A DNA stretch of 64,000 nucleotides from contig FCNR01000063.1 in NCBI GenBank assembly GCA_900016875.1, positions 124,001 to 188,000 of the forward strand, given 5' to 3'. The position numbers and the translations under genes are program-made. The stretch's first letter is position 1; the number at the start of each line of letters is the position of its first letter. Origin of the DNA: Eubacteriaceae bacterium CHKCI004 (GTDB lineage: Bacteria > Bacillota > Clostridia > Lachnospirales > Lachnospiraceae). Positions 19,199 to 27,472 of the stretch are shown piece after piece. The notes under the pieces were generated by a model. The model was not told the origin of the DNA, did not search any database, and saw only the letters and a program-made list of their open reading frames with translations.

Positions 19199-20059
19199 AT
19201 GGCATTAGACCTGGACTCTGTAAGAAAATCGATATTGTCAGTGGTTTATGAATATCTTGGACGGACGGGCGTCCTGTTCATGGAATTTTTGGGAAACTGC
19301 GTCATAGCTTTGCTGATTCTCATTATTGGCCTGAAACTGTCCAACTACGTGGTGAAACTTTGTAAACGTGTCTTTGAACGCTCAAAAATGGATCTGATGA
19401 TTCAGACTTTTCTGCTTTCCTGCATGAGAATCGGACTGAAAATCCTTGTCGTTTTTATCGCAGTCCAACAGGTGGGAGTGCAGGCGTCTTCCATAATCGC
19501 GGTGATTGGTTCGGCCGGTCTGGCTGTAGGACTTTCTCTGCAGGGTTCTCTGTCCAATATTGCCGGAGGAGTGATTCTCCTGGTAGTAAAACCATTTCAA
19601 GTGGGAGATTACATTTTAGAGGAGAGCTCCGGAAAAGAAGGGACCGTACAGTCCATCGGTATTATGTATACCAAACTCAGCAGCATGGATAATAAAGCCA
19701 TCCTTATTCCAAACGGCAATTTGTCCAACGCCAGCATCACAAATGTGACCAATCAGGACAAGAGACGGGTGGATTTGCTGGTTGGCATTGAGTACAGCGA
19801 AGATATAAAAAAAGTAAAAGAGATTTTGTCGGAAGTCATTGAGAGCGAGCCGGTTCTATTGAAAGAGGATCCGGTAAAAGTATATGTCAGCGACTTCCGT
19901 GAGAGCTGCATCGATATTGGCATCCGTTATTGGGTGCGGACAGAAGACTACTGGGAATCCCGCTGGCGGGTATTAGAAAAAATTAAATATGCCTTTGATG
20001 AGGCAGGTGTGACCATACCGTTTAACCAGATTGATGTGAATGTGATCTCACATCAGTGA
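19199..20059 (+). CDS. mscS: Small-conductance mechanosensitive channel (MscS family)
   Basis: Opens under membrane tension to release solutes. There are three membrane helices in the first 125 residues; the pore helix is rich in Gly and Ala (IGSAGLAVGLSLQGSLSNIAGG), as in MscS. The beta domain PFQVGDYILEESSGKEGTVQSIGIMYT and the C-terminal alpha/beta domain complete a 286-residue channel. It lies only 15 bases after asd and before the shared terminator, so it seems to be the last gene of an amino acid operon. MscCG-like amino acid export is possible but is only inferred from that position. Confidence 0.92.
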   Translation: MALDLDSVRKSILSVVYEYLGRTGVLFMEFLGNCVIALLILIIGLKLSNYVVKLCKRVFERSKMDLMIQTFLLSCMRIGLKILVVFIAVQQVGVQASSIIAVIGSAGLAVGLSLQGSLSNIAGGVILLVVKPFQVGDYILEESSGKEGTVQSIGIMYTKLSSMDNKAILIPNGNLSNASITNVTNQDKRRVDLLVGIEYSEDIKKVKEILSEVIESEPVLLKEDPVKVYVSDFRESCIDIGIRYWVRTEDYWESRWRVLEKIKYAFDEAGVTIPFNQIDVNVISHQ

Positions 20060-20070
20060 ACGGCAAATAT

Positions 20071-20114
20071 AAACCCTCTGCAATCCGGAAAATATCGGAT
20101 AGCAGAGGGTTTTA
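20071..20114 (+). terminator. Terminator of the leuB...mscS operon
   Basis: Strong stem AAACCCTCTGC (20071-20081) with GCAGAGGGTTT (20102-20112), an inner ATCCG/CGGAT stem, then Ts. Confidence 0.9.
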
Positions 20115-20187
20115 CTGTGTATAGACGCAAAATATAACCGGCGGTTAAAACCATATTTTTATCGGAATAGCAAAGTGATAAGAGTGC

Positions 20188-21573
20188 TTATTTCGCTTTA
20201 TCAGCGATCCACTGATCGTTGATGGCGATGACTTTCTCTATGGCTTCCGGTCCCGGCGCGCCGATGGTGTTGCGCTTCTCAATACAGGTTTTTAAGGAGA
20301 TGGCGTCGTAGATGTCCTCCTCAAAGACAGGGCTGATGGCCTTGTATTCTTCCAGGCTCATGTCGTCTAAGGAGATGCCCTTGTCGATGCAGTAAAGCAC
20401 CAGTCTGCCGACGATGCCGTGAGCGTCACGGAACGGTACGCCGTGGTTTACCAGATAATCAGCGGCGTCGGTGGCGTTTGTAAAGCCGTTTTTAGCGCTT
20501 TTTTCCATTACTTCCGGGTGGAATGTGATGGTCTTTAACATGCCGTTGAACAGAGCAAGACAGCCTTTTACGGTGTCGTAGGCGTCAAAGGTCAGCTCCT
20601 TGTCCTCCTGCATATCTTTGTTGTAGGCAAGCGGCAGTCCCTTCATGGTAGTGAGCATGGACATCAATGCGCCGTACACCCGACCGGTCTTGCCGCGCAC
20701 CAGTTCGGCGATGTCCGGGTTTTTCTTCTGCGGCATGATGCTGCTGCCGGTGCTGTAGGCGTCGTCAATCTCAATGAACTGATATTCGTTGGAGTTCCAC
20801 ACGATGATCTCCTCACAGAAACGGCTCAGATGCATCATGATGATGGACAGTGCATTTAAAAGTTCGATGACATAATCCCGGTCGGAGACGGAATCCATGC
20901 TGTTCAGGGTCGGCCCGTAGAATCCCAGCAGCTCTGCGGTCATCTCCCGGTCCAGAGGGTAGGTTGTGCCTGCCAGAGCCCCCGCGCCCAGCGGACAGTA
21001 ATTCATCCGTTCATAAATATCGCAGAGACGGTCATAGTCACGTTTGAACATTTCCATATAAGCGCCGATGTGATGAGCGAGAGTCAGAGGCTGCGCTTTC
21101 TGCAGATGAGTGAAGCCTGGCATGGCGGTGTGGATGTGTTCTTTCATGAGAGAGTGACATGTCTTTGTCAGAGCAAACACTTCGTCCCGGATGGCAAGAA
21201 GCTCGTCTCTCGTGTAGAGCTTCATGTCGAGAGCCACCTGGTCGTTGCGGCTTCTGCCGGTATGCAGCTTCTTGCCGGTGTCTCCGATTCGGTCGATGAG
21301 GGTGGCTTCCACGAAACTGTGGATGTCTTCATATTCGTCGGAAATATCGAGCGCACCGCTCTCCACGTCGGACAGAATTCCTTCAATACCGCGGAGAATG
21401 TCGTCTCTCTCTTCCTCGGTGAGAATACCGGCTGCGGCCAGCATCTTCACATGGGCCATACTGCCCTCCATATCCTGTCTGTAAAACTTTTTATCAAAAC
21501 TGATGGACGCATTGAAATTATAGACCAGCTTGTCAGTCTCTTTTGTAAAGCGTCCGCCCCATAATTGAGCCAT
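20188..21573 (-). CDS. argH: Argininosuccinate lyase
   Basis: Last step of arginine synthesis: splits argininosuccinate into arginine and fumarate. The N-terminus [11 protein letters not shown], the conserved [13 protein letters not shown] and [13 protein letters not shown]-like ([18 protein letters not shown]) regions, and the superfamily signature [12 protein letters not shown] are all present. The length is 461 residues. I use the ATG with AAAGGAGGA just before it; the open frame extends 129 bases further but without a ribosome site. It is separated from the other arg genes by several transporter genes and has its own promoter. Confidence 0.96.
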   Translation of the reverse strand: MAQLWGGRFTKETDKLVYNFNASISFDKKFYRQDMEGSMAHVKMLAAAGILTEEERDDILRGIEGILSDVESGALDISDEYEDIHSFVEATLIDRIGDTGKKLHTGRSRNDQVALDMKLYTRDELLAIRDEVFALTKTCHSLMKEHIHTAMPGFTHLQKAQPLTLAHHIGAYMEMFKRDYDRLCDIYERMNYCPLGAGALAGTTYPLDREMTAELLGFYGPTLNSMDSVSDRDYVIELLNALSIIMMHLSRFCEEIIVWNSNEYQFIEIDDAYSTGSSIMPQKKNPDIAELVRGKTGRVYGALMSMLTTMKGLPLAYNKDMQEDKELTFDAYDTVKGCLALFNGMLKTITFHPEVMEKSAKNGFTNATDAADYLVNHGVPFRDAHGIVGRLVLYCIDKGISLDDMSLEEYKAISPVFEEDIYDAISLKTCIEKRNTIGAPGPEAIEKVIAINDQWIADKAK

Positions 21574-21659
21574 AATGCTCCTCCTTTGCATAATGAATAT
21601 AAGATAACTGTTCGGCGGCCGTGAGAAGGCACGGCATATCGCCAGATTGTAAACGGGCC

Positions 21660-21685
21660 GGCGTCCGGAAATATCCGGAGACGCC
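21660..21685. repeat. GC-rich inverted repeat in the argH leader
   Basis: GGCGTCCGGA (21660-21669) pairs with TCCGGA-G-ACGCC (21674-21685) around a 4-base loop. It lies in the predicted 130-base leader of argH on the minus strand. No T-run follows in either direction. Confidence 0.4.
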
Positions 21686-21704
21686 CGCCAAATGGCTGTC
21701 ATTT

Positions 21705-21733
21705 ATTTTACATGAAAATTAATGGTCTGACAA
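21705..21733 (-). promoter_or_regulatory. Promoter of argH
   Basis: On the minus strand: TTGTCA, 17 bases, TAAAAT. The spacer holds an AT-rich imperfect palindrome (CATTAATTTTCATG) that might be an ArgR site. Confidence 0.6.
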
Positions 21734-21756
21734 GGTTCGCATGGAAAAAACATTTC

Positions 21757-21785
21757 TTGTGTTCTTAGAAGAAAAAGAGTATAAT
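21757..21785 (+). promoter_or_regulatory. Promoter of the EamA transporter gene at 21.8 kb
   Basis: TTGTGT, 17 bases, TATAAT. Because it sits inside the longest open frame, it favours the later start codon of the transporter. Confidence 0.7.
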
Positions 21786-21833
21786 CAATCTGTTTGTTTA
21801 CCGCATAAAAAGACTTTGAGAGAGGACATAAGT

Positions 21834-22826
21834 ATGGAAACACAAATAAGAACACATAAGGTCAGGAATACCTTTTTCCTGCTTCTGACATCCCTCATAT
21901 GGGGAGCGGCTTTTGTAGCGCAGAGCGTAAGTATGGATTACATAGAACCGCTCACTTTTATTTGTCTGCGTTCATTGATTGGAGGATTATTTCTTCTTCC
22001 CTGCATCTGGATCATGGACAGACTGGGAGAAAAACACAAACCGATGCGTGCAGAAGGGACAGTAAAAGAAGACGGAAAAGATAATCCGGTTAATATGGCA
22101 GCCGGAATAACAGGGAAAGAACGTCCGTACCGCTGGTGGACGGACCGGAAGCTTCTGTTTGGGGGCATGGTCTGCGGCCTTTTTCTGTTTGCCGCCAACT
22201 GTTTTCAGCAGACGGGAATCCAGTACACGACGGTGGGAAAGGCAGGATTTATTACTTCTTTCTATATTATAATTGTGCCGCTGCTGGGGATATTTTTCAA
22301 ACGCTTCTGCGGGGTGCTCACATGGATTTCTGTGGTCATCGCGCTGGTGGGGCTGTATTTTTTATGTATGAATGAGGCGTTTCAGATTCAGCCGGGAGAC
22401 TTCCTCATTCTGATTTCCGCTTTTTTGTTTGCAGGTCAGATCATGGCCATTGATTATTTCAATACATTTCTTGACGGTGTGAAAATGTCCTGCATCCAGT
22501 TTTTCACCGGAGCGGTGTGTGCATGCGCAGGTATGCTGCTTTTCGAAAATCCACAGATATCGCTGATCATTCAGGCGGCGGGCCCGGTTTTATATACCGG
22601 AATCATGTCCACCGGGGTGGCCTACACTTTGCAGATCATAGGACAAAAAGGAATGAATCCGACCATGGCAGCGTTGATATTAAGCCTTGAATCTGTATTT
22701 TCGGCGCTGAGCGGATTTGTGATTCTTGGGCAGATTATGAGTGGAAGAGAACTTTTGGGCTGTATTTTAATGTTTGTGGCAATTATTCTTGCGCAATTAC
22801 CGGATTTTCGTCGAATCAGCCATTGA
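21834..22826 (+). CDS. EamA/DMT-family membrane transporter
   Basis: Ten predicted membrane helices in two EamA repeats, the layout of drug/metabolite exporters. The first helix carries LIWGAAFVAQS and the second repeat shows GVAYTLQIIGQKGMNPTMAALILSLESVFSALSG, both usual for the family. A hydrophilic insert of about 40 residues lies between helices 2 and 3 (about residues 63-103). The start is the ATG 7 bases after AGAGGA and downstream of the promoter. Substrate is unknown; amino acids or other metabolites are typical. It stands between argH and an amino acid ABC importer. Confidence 0.85.
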   Translation: METQIRTHKVRNTFFLLLTSLIWGAAFVAQSVSMDYIEPLTFICLRSLIGGLFLLPCIWIMDRLGEKHKPMRAEGTVKEDGKDNPVNMAAGITGKERPYRWWTDRKLLFGGMVCGLFLFAANCFQQTGIQYTTVGKAGFITSFYIIIVPLLGIFFKRFCGVLTWISVVIALVGLYFLCMNEAFQIQPGDFLILISAFLFAGQIMAIDYFNTFLDGVKMSCIQFFTGAVCACAGMLLFENPQISLIIQAAGPVLYTGIMSTGVAYTLQIIGQKGMNPTMAALILSLESVFSALSGFVILGQIMSGRELLGCILMFVAIILAQLPDFRRISH

Positions 22827-22851
22827 TTTTATGCATGAATATGTGTATAAT
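22823..22851 (+). promoter_or_regulatory. Promoter of the amino acid ABC importer
   Basis: TTGATT, 17 bases, TATAAT, overlapping the end of the preceding transporter gene. Confidence 0.7.
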
Positions 22852-22883
22852 GTTAAATATTATTCAATAAAGGAGAGATTATA

Positions 22884-23699
22884 ATGAAGTTTAGAAAAGT
22901 AGTGACATTAGCTATGGCGGCTGTTCTGGGTGCAGCACTTTTAACAGGCTGCGGCAGCAGCACACAGGATACACAGGATAACGCGGCGGAAGGAAATACT
23001 ACTGCGTCCGCAGAGTCCACAGTTCCTACTGTAACAGAGGGTAAATTAATCATGGCGACCAACGCTTACTTCCCTCCATATGAATATTATGAAGGAAGCC
23101 AGATTGTGGGTATCGACGTTGAGATCGCAGAAGCCATTGGCGAGAAGCTGGGACTTGAAGTAGAAGTACAGGATATGGAATTTGATTCCATTATCACTGC
23201 TGTTGCCACAGGTAAGGCGGATTTAGGGCTTGCCGGTATGACTGTCACACCGGAGCGTCGGCAGAATGTTAACTTCAGCGATACTTACGCCACAGGTATC
23301 CAGTCCGTTATAGTAAAAGAGGATTCCGATATCCAGACCATTGATGATCTGCAGGGTAAGAAGATCGGCGTGCAGTTATCCACCACCGGCGATATTAAAG
23401 CCAGTGAAGATTTTGGTGAGGAGAACGTTGAGAAGTTCAACAAAGGTAACGACGCAGTTCTGGCTCTGACCCAGGACAGAGTGGACGCGGTTATCATCGA
23501 CAACCAGCCGGCTCTTTCTTTTGTGGCAAGCAATGACGGTCTGAAGATTCTTGACACCCAGTATGTGGAAGAAGAGTACGCTGCTTGTATCGCAAAAGAT
23601 AACGAAGAGCTTCTCGACGCTGTCAACGGCGCTCTGGCTGAGTTAAAAGAGGATGGAACCATCCAGTCTATCCTTGATAAATATCTTGTAGCAGAATAA
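22884..23699 (+). CDS. Amino acid ABC transporter, substrate-binding lipoprotein
   Basis: Extracellular receptor of an importer for polar amino acids (family 3 solute-binding protein). The signal sequence ends in the lipobox LLTGC, so the mature protein is lipid-anchored by that cysteine, then has a Ser/Thr/Ala-rich linker. The binding domains show ATNAYFPPYEYYEG, IDVEIAEAIGEKLGLEVEVQD and GKADLGLAGMTVTPERR, all typical. At 271 residues it is full length. Substrate class could be arginine, cystine or glutamine; the arg genes on both sides are only a hint. Confidence 0.92.
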   Translation: MKFRKVVTLAMAAVLGAALLTGCGSSTQDTQDNAAEGNTTASAESTVPTVTEGKLIMATNAYFPPYEYYEGSQIVGIDVEIAEAIGEKLGLEVEVQDMEFDSIITAVATGKADLGLAGMTVTPERRQNVNFSDTYATGIQSVIVKEDSDIQTIDDLQGKKIGVQLSTTGDIKASEDFGEENVEKFNKGNDAVLALTQDRVDAVIIDNQPALSFVASNDGLKILDTQYVEEEYAACIAKDNEELLDAVNGALAELKEDGTIQSILDKYLVAE

Positions 23700-23789
23700 T
23701 TCATAAGGCGGTACAGCCGGCAGCATGTGAAGCCGATGTTTCATGGAAGAACCGATGAAACAGAAAGCGATGCAGACTGACAGCCTGTG

Positions 23790-23835
23790 ATGCAGGGAAT
23801 TGGATGCGCGGACAGCGTCCATCCCCTGCATTTTG
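23790..23835 (+). terminator. Intercistronic hairpin between binding protein and permease
   Basis: ATGCAGGG (23790-23797) pairs with CCCTGCAT (23824-23831) with an inner GGATGC/GCGTCC stem, followed by TTTGTTTGT. It probably acts as a partial terminator or 3' stabiliser, so that the binding protein is made in excess over the permease. Confidence 0.65.
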
Positions 23836-23868
23836 TTTGTCACCTTTGTGAACACACATTGAAAGAAA

Positions 23869-24618
23869 GTGAAGGATGAGATTTTGAGCGAATGGTTTGC
23901 CGAATTGCAGAGTAAGTTTGTTTTGGACTTTATTGAAGACCAGAGATATATGTATATTATAGACGGTCTGAAAACAACATTGATTGTTACATTTTTGGCG
24001 CTGATTCTCGGTCTGATCATCGGCGCTCTGGTGGCCGTGGTCCGTACCAGTTACAGCTCCATGCGGGAAGAGAACAAAAGAGGTCTGGGTGGTCTGTTGT
24101 TAAAGATTGCGGATATCATCTGCCGGGTGTATCTGACGATCATACGTGGAACTCCGGCCCTGGTACAGCTTTTGATCATGTACTTTATTATCCTGAATTC
24201 CCCGGAATTCACAAAGACGGTGGTTGCCGTTGTGACCTTTGGTATCAACTCCGGCGCCTATGTGGCGGAGATATTCCGTTCCGGTATTCTGTCTGTTGAT
24301 GTCGGTCAGATGGAGGCAGGACGCTCCCTGGGGCTTGGCTATGTGGATACCATGACGCAGATTGTCATGCCGCAGGCCATGAAAAACTGTCTGCCGGCCT
24401 TGGTCAATGAGATGATCGCTCTTCTGAAAGAGACGTCCATCTGTGGTTATATCGGATTAAACGAGCTGACAAGAGGCGGCGATATTATCCGGGGCGTTAC
24501 CTTTGACGCGCTGCTTCCGCTTTTTGTGGTAGCTCTTATTTACCTGGTTATCGTCATGTTCTTTACATGGATCATGGGTCTGCTGGAAAGGAGGCTGAGA
24601 GAAAGTGATATACGTTAA
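23869..24618 (+). CDS. Amino acid ABC transporter, permease
   Basis: Membrane subunit of the importer (HisM/GlnP family). There are five or so membrane helices; the cytoplasmic loop that docks to the ATPase is [28 protein letters not shown]... with the usual EAA motif. [14 protein letters not shown] is the family signature. The start is uncertain: GTG at 23869 has a poor ribosome site, while TTG at 23884 has AGGATGAG 7 bases ahead. The end overlaps the ATPase start by 14 bases. Confidence 0.92.
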   Translation: MKDEILSEWFAELQSKFVLDFIEDQRYMYIIDGLKTTLIVTFLALILGLIIGALVAVVRTSYSSMREENKRGLGGLLLKIADIICRVYLTIIRGTPALVQLLIMYFIILNSPEFTKTVVAVVTFGINSGAYVAEIFRSGILSVDVGQMEAGRSLGLGYVDTMTQIVMPQAMKNCLPALVNEMIALLKETSICGYIGLNELTRGGDIIRGVTFDALLPLFVVALIYLVIVMFFTWIMGLLERRLRESDIR

Positions 24619-25327
24619 GAATTTGTGTAAATCTTTTGGCAGCCATCAGGTGCTGAAAAATATCAACGAACATATTGCTCCGGGCGAAAAGGTCGTGATC
24701 ATCGGGCCTTCCGGTTCCGGTAAGTCTACCTTCCTGCGCTGTATGAATCTGCTTGAGCGTCCGACTTCCGGACAGGTGATCTTTGACGGCGTTGATATCA
24801 CGGACCCGAAGACCGATATCAATAAGATTCGTCAGCATATGGGAATGGTATTCCAGCACTTTAATCTGTTCCCGCACAAGACTATCATGGAAAATATTAC
24901 GCTGGCGCCGACCAGACTGAAATTAATGAAGCCGGACGAGGCCAAAGAGGAGGCGCTCCGCCTGCTCCGTCTGGTCAATCTGGAAGAGAAGGCAGACGCT
25001 TATCCGGGACAGCTTTCCGGCGGACAGAAGCAGAGAATCGCCATTGTTCGTTCTCTGGCGTTAAAGCCTAAAATGATGCTCTTTGACGAGCCGACCAGCG
25101 CCCTTGACCCTGAGATGGTCGGAGAGGTTCTGGAGGTTATGAAGAACCTGGCCGATGAAGGTATGACCATGGCCGTTGTTACCCACGAGATGGGCTTTGC
25201 CAGAGAGGTGGGAACCCGTGTCATGTTCATGGATGACGGTATTATTCTGGAGCAGGGTACGCCGGAAGAGATCTTTGGTAATCCGAAGGAAGCCAGAACA
25301 CAGGAATTTTTATCAAAGGTTCTGTAA
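24605..25327 (+). CDS. Amino acid ABC transporter, ATP-binding protein
   Basis: ATPase that powers the importer (GlnQ/HisP family). Walker [10 protein letters not shown] is at about residues 38-46, the Q-loop is in [13 protein letters not shown], the ABC signature is LSGGQKQR, Walker B is [14 protein letters not shown] and the H-loop is VVTHEMGFA. At 240 residues it is normal. GTG start, with AGGAGG about 10 bases upstream inside the permease gene. Overlap indicates translational coupling. Confidence 0.95.
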   Translation: MIYVKNLCKSFGSHQVLKNINEHIAPGEKVVIIGPSGSGKSTFLRCMNLLERPTSGQVIFDGVDITDPKTDINKIRQHMGMVFQHFNLFPHKTIMENITLAPTRLKLMKPDEAKEEALRLLRLVNLEEKADAYPGQLSGGQKQRIAIVRSLALKPKMMLFDEPTSALDPEMVGEVLEVMKNLADEGMTMAVVTHEMGFAREVGTRVMFMDDGIILEQGTPEEIFGNPKEARTQEFLSKVL

Positions 25328-25333
25328 TCAATA

Positions 25334-25804
25334 TTATCTGGCAGAACGTTTTGTTCCCGGTTCGCTTTGTTTAAAAAGAGAATAGGAAGGTTTTTCTCCC
25401 TGAAACAGTGCATAGCGGATGACGTCATCTGCTACGATACACACAGGCGTGAGAAAGAACCATACAAACATAAAGGGCAGGCACACCTGCCCTTTTAGAT
25501 TAAACGGCATGTTGGAATAATCCCATACGTGGAGATGAAGAATCAGATTGACAACCATGCCGGTCAGAAACTCATAAGCCGTGATGATAAAAGTTCCGAG
25601 AATCATTTGGGTGAGAAAGGAGGGCTGGATCTTCGGGTTCTCATTGAGAATGCCGATAGTATAAAAGCTCAGTCCTCCGCAGAAAAACATGGAGATATGA
25701 GAATATCCCCGGAAAAGAATTTCAATATTGTAATAGACCATTCCTCCGGTGCAGATGATAAACGCTGTCCGGAGGATTTTTATTATGAAACGGTTGGTAT
25801 CCAT
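25334..25804 (-). CDS. Membrane protein of the putative ABC_trans_CmpB family
   Basis: A 156-residue protein with four or five predicted membrane helices. The stretch YEFLTGMVVNLIL followed by VWDYSNMPFNLKGQVCLPF fits the CmpB-type family (PF06541 as I recall it), which is described as ABC-transporter-like but has no shown function. I chose the ATG that follows AGGAGA by about 9 bases. It converges on the ABC ATPase gene with only 6 bases between stops, so no intrinsic terminator fits between them. Function unknown. Confidence 0.7.
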   Translation of the reverse strand: MDTNRFIIKILRTAFIICTGGMVYYNIEILFRGYSHISMFFCGGLSFYTIGILNENPKIQPSFLTQMILGTFIITAYEFLTGMVVNLILHLHVWDYSNMPFNLKGQVCLPFMFVWFFLTPVCIVADDVIRYALFQGEKPSYSLFKQSEPGTKRSAR

Positions 25805-25828
25805 CTTGGTTTGTCTCCTGTGCATCAT

Positions 25829-25850
25829 ACAGGATGGTCAGTCATCCTGT
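25829..25850. repeat. Hairpin in the leader of the CmpB-family gene
   Basis: Perfect 8-bp arms ACAGGATG (25829-25836) and CATCCTGT (25843-25850). On the minus strand it lies directly before the ribosome site, and its ATCCTGT arm can also pair with part of that site. Confidence 0.4.
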
Positions 25851-25902
25851 GTATTCAATCCTATTATGAATCGCCAGGGAAAAGATTATGCGAGACGGAT
25901 GC

Positions 25903-25938
25903 AAAAAACGCCGGCCCAAATATACTGCGCCGGCGTTT
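25903..25938 (-). terminator. Terminator of argG
   Basis: Stem AAACGCCGGC (25906-25915) with GCCGGCGTTT (25929-25938); on the minus strand the stem runs into six Ts. Confidence 0.85.
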
Positions 25939-25981
25939 GTGTAATGATTACATGAAATTGTATTTACTGCTTCAGAAACAT

Positions 25982-27208
25982 TTATTTATTATTTTTTTCC
26001 ACTTCCTGCATTTTCATAGCGCGAACCTTGCTTGGCAGACCAAATAAAGTGATGAAACCTTCCGCATCATGGTGGTCATACAGATCGCCGGTGGTGAAGG
26101 ATGCGAGAGATTCACTGTACAGGCTGTATGGGGATGTTGTTCCCGCCTTGATGATGTTTCCTTTGTAAAGTTTGAACTTCACTTCTCCGGTCACATATTT
26201 CTGAGTGGATTCAACAAATGCCTGCACAGCCTCGCGAAGAGGAGTAAACCATTTACCTTCATAGACAATCTGTGCCATACGGTTGCCCATGTCTTTTTTT
26301 ACATCCATTGTGTCACGGTCAAGAACCAGCTCTTCTAACTGTTTCTGTGCTTCCATGAGGATAGTTCCGCCAGGAGTCTCGTAGATTCCTCTGGATTTCA
26401 TGCCCACAACACGGTTCTCTACGATGTCCACGATACCGATACCGTGTTTGCCGCCCAGCTCGTTTAATTTACGGATAATATCGGAAACCTTCATCTCCAC
26501 ACCGTTTACGGACTTCGGAACGCCGGCCTCAAAGGTCATGGATACATATTCCGGTTCGTCCGGTGCTTTTTCAGGAGTAACGCTGAGCATGAGAAGATGA
26601 TCATAATTTGGCTCTACTGCCGGATCTTCCAGTTCCAGTCCTTCGTGGCTGATGTGCCATAAATTCCGGTCACGGCTGTAACTGCTGTCCGCAGAGAACG
26701 GAAGGTCAATGCCGTGCGCTTTACAGTAGGCGATCTCCTCTTCACGGGAATTCAGTGTCCATTTGTCATCTCTCCATGCGGCGATGATCTTTAAGTCCGG
26801 AGCCAGTGCCTTGATGCCCAGTTCAAAACGAATCTGGTCGTTTCCTTTGCCGGTCGCACCGTGACAGATGGCGGTAGCGCCTTCTTTTCTGGCAATCTCC
26901 ACCAGTTTGGCTGCAATGCCCGGACGTGCCATGGAAGTGCCGAGAAGATATTTATTCTCATAAACGGCGCCTGCCTGTACACATGGAATGATGTAATTAT
27001 CACAGAAATCATCAGTAATATCTTCAATATATAATTTGGATGCGCCGGAATAAAGGGCTCTTTCCTCGAGACCGTCCAGCTCTTCTCCCTGTCCGCAGTC
27101 TACGCAGCAGCAGATAACTTCATAATCATAATTTTCTTTTAACCATGGGATGATTGCAGTGGTATCAAGACCACCGGAATACGCTAATACAACTTTTTCT
27201 TTGCTCAT
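25982..27208 (-). CDS. argG: Argininosuccinate synthase
   Basis: Joins citrulline and aspartate with ATP to make argininosuccinate. The N-terminal ATP loop AYSGGLDTTAIIPWL, the citrulline/aspartate region GATGKGNDQIRFE and SADSSYSRDRNLWHISHEG are all family signatures. At 408 residues it is the common bacterial type. GAAGGAGG precedes the ATG. It is transcribed away from argCJBD and has its own promoter and terminator; argH is not next to it. Confidence 0.97.
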   Translation of the reverse strand: MSKEKVVLAYSGGLDTTAIIPWLKENYDYEVICCCVDCGQGEELDGLEERALYSGASKLYIEDITDDFCDNYIIPCVQAGAVYENKYLLGTSMARPGIAAKLVEIARKEGATAICHGATGKGNDQIRFELGIKALAPDLKIIAAWRDDKWTLNSREEEIAYCKAHGIDLPFSADSSYSRDRNLWHISHEGLELEDPAVEPNYDHLLMLSVTPEKAPDEPEYVSMTFEAGVPKSVNGVEMKVSDIIRKLNELGGKHGIGIVDIVENRVVGMKSRGIYETPGGTILMEAQKQLEELVLDRDTMDVKKDMGNRMAQIVYEGKWFTPLREAVQAFVESTQKYVTGEVKFKLYKGNIIKAGTTSPYSLYSESLASFTTGDLYDHHDAEGFITLFGLPSKVRAMKMQEVEKNNK

Positions 27209-27253
27209 TCTATGTATCCTCCTTCAAGTACTTTCTAAAAATCGCGTAGCTAT

Positions 27254-27282
27254 ACTATACGGCATTGCGTGAAAATTTGCAA
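27254..27282 (-). promoter_or_regulatory. Promoter of argG
   Basis: On the minus strand: TTGCAA, 17 bases, TATAGT, about 45 bases before the argG start. Confidence 0.7.
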
Positions 27283-27300
27283 GTGTTTTTTAAAAAAAGA

Positions 27301-27314
27301 TGAATAATTATTAA
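27301..27314. promoter_or_regulatory. Candidate ArgR operator (ARG box) between divergent arg promoters
   Basis: TGAATAATTATTAA matches the ARG box pattern TGAAT-N4-ATTCA at all but one position of the two half-sites. It lies 18 bases upstream of the argG -35 box and 7 upstream of the argC -35 box. A weaker related sequence is at 27373-27390, just after the argC transcript start. ArgR binding is inferred; the arginine repressor gene is not in the window. Confidence 0.55.
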
Positions 27315-27321
27315 TTTGTGC

Positions 27322-27350
27322 TTGCATAAAAATGGGAATTATCGTATAAT
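27322..27350 (+). promoter_or_regulatory. Promoter of argCJBD
   Basis: TTGCAT, 17 bases, TATAAT, with a leader of about 115 bases. Confidence 0.75.
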
Positions 27351-27472
27351 TATGGTCGTTTAGTAAATAAATATGCATAAAAAATTAACAGACAGGGAAG
27401 ATTCTCCTTGTCACGGCAGAAAAAATGTGGGATAATACACAATTGCATATGACAAAAGAAAGGAAGAGATAG

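Noticed and set aside
25529-26047. Plus-strand frame between the CmpB-family gene and argG
   Set aside because: It overlaps both minus-strand genes and the argG terminator; low-complexity peptide without a ribosome site.
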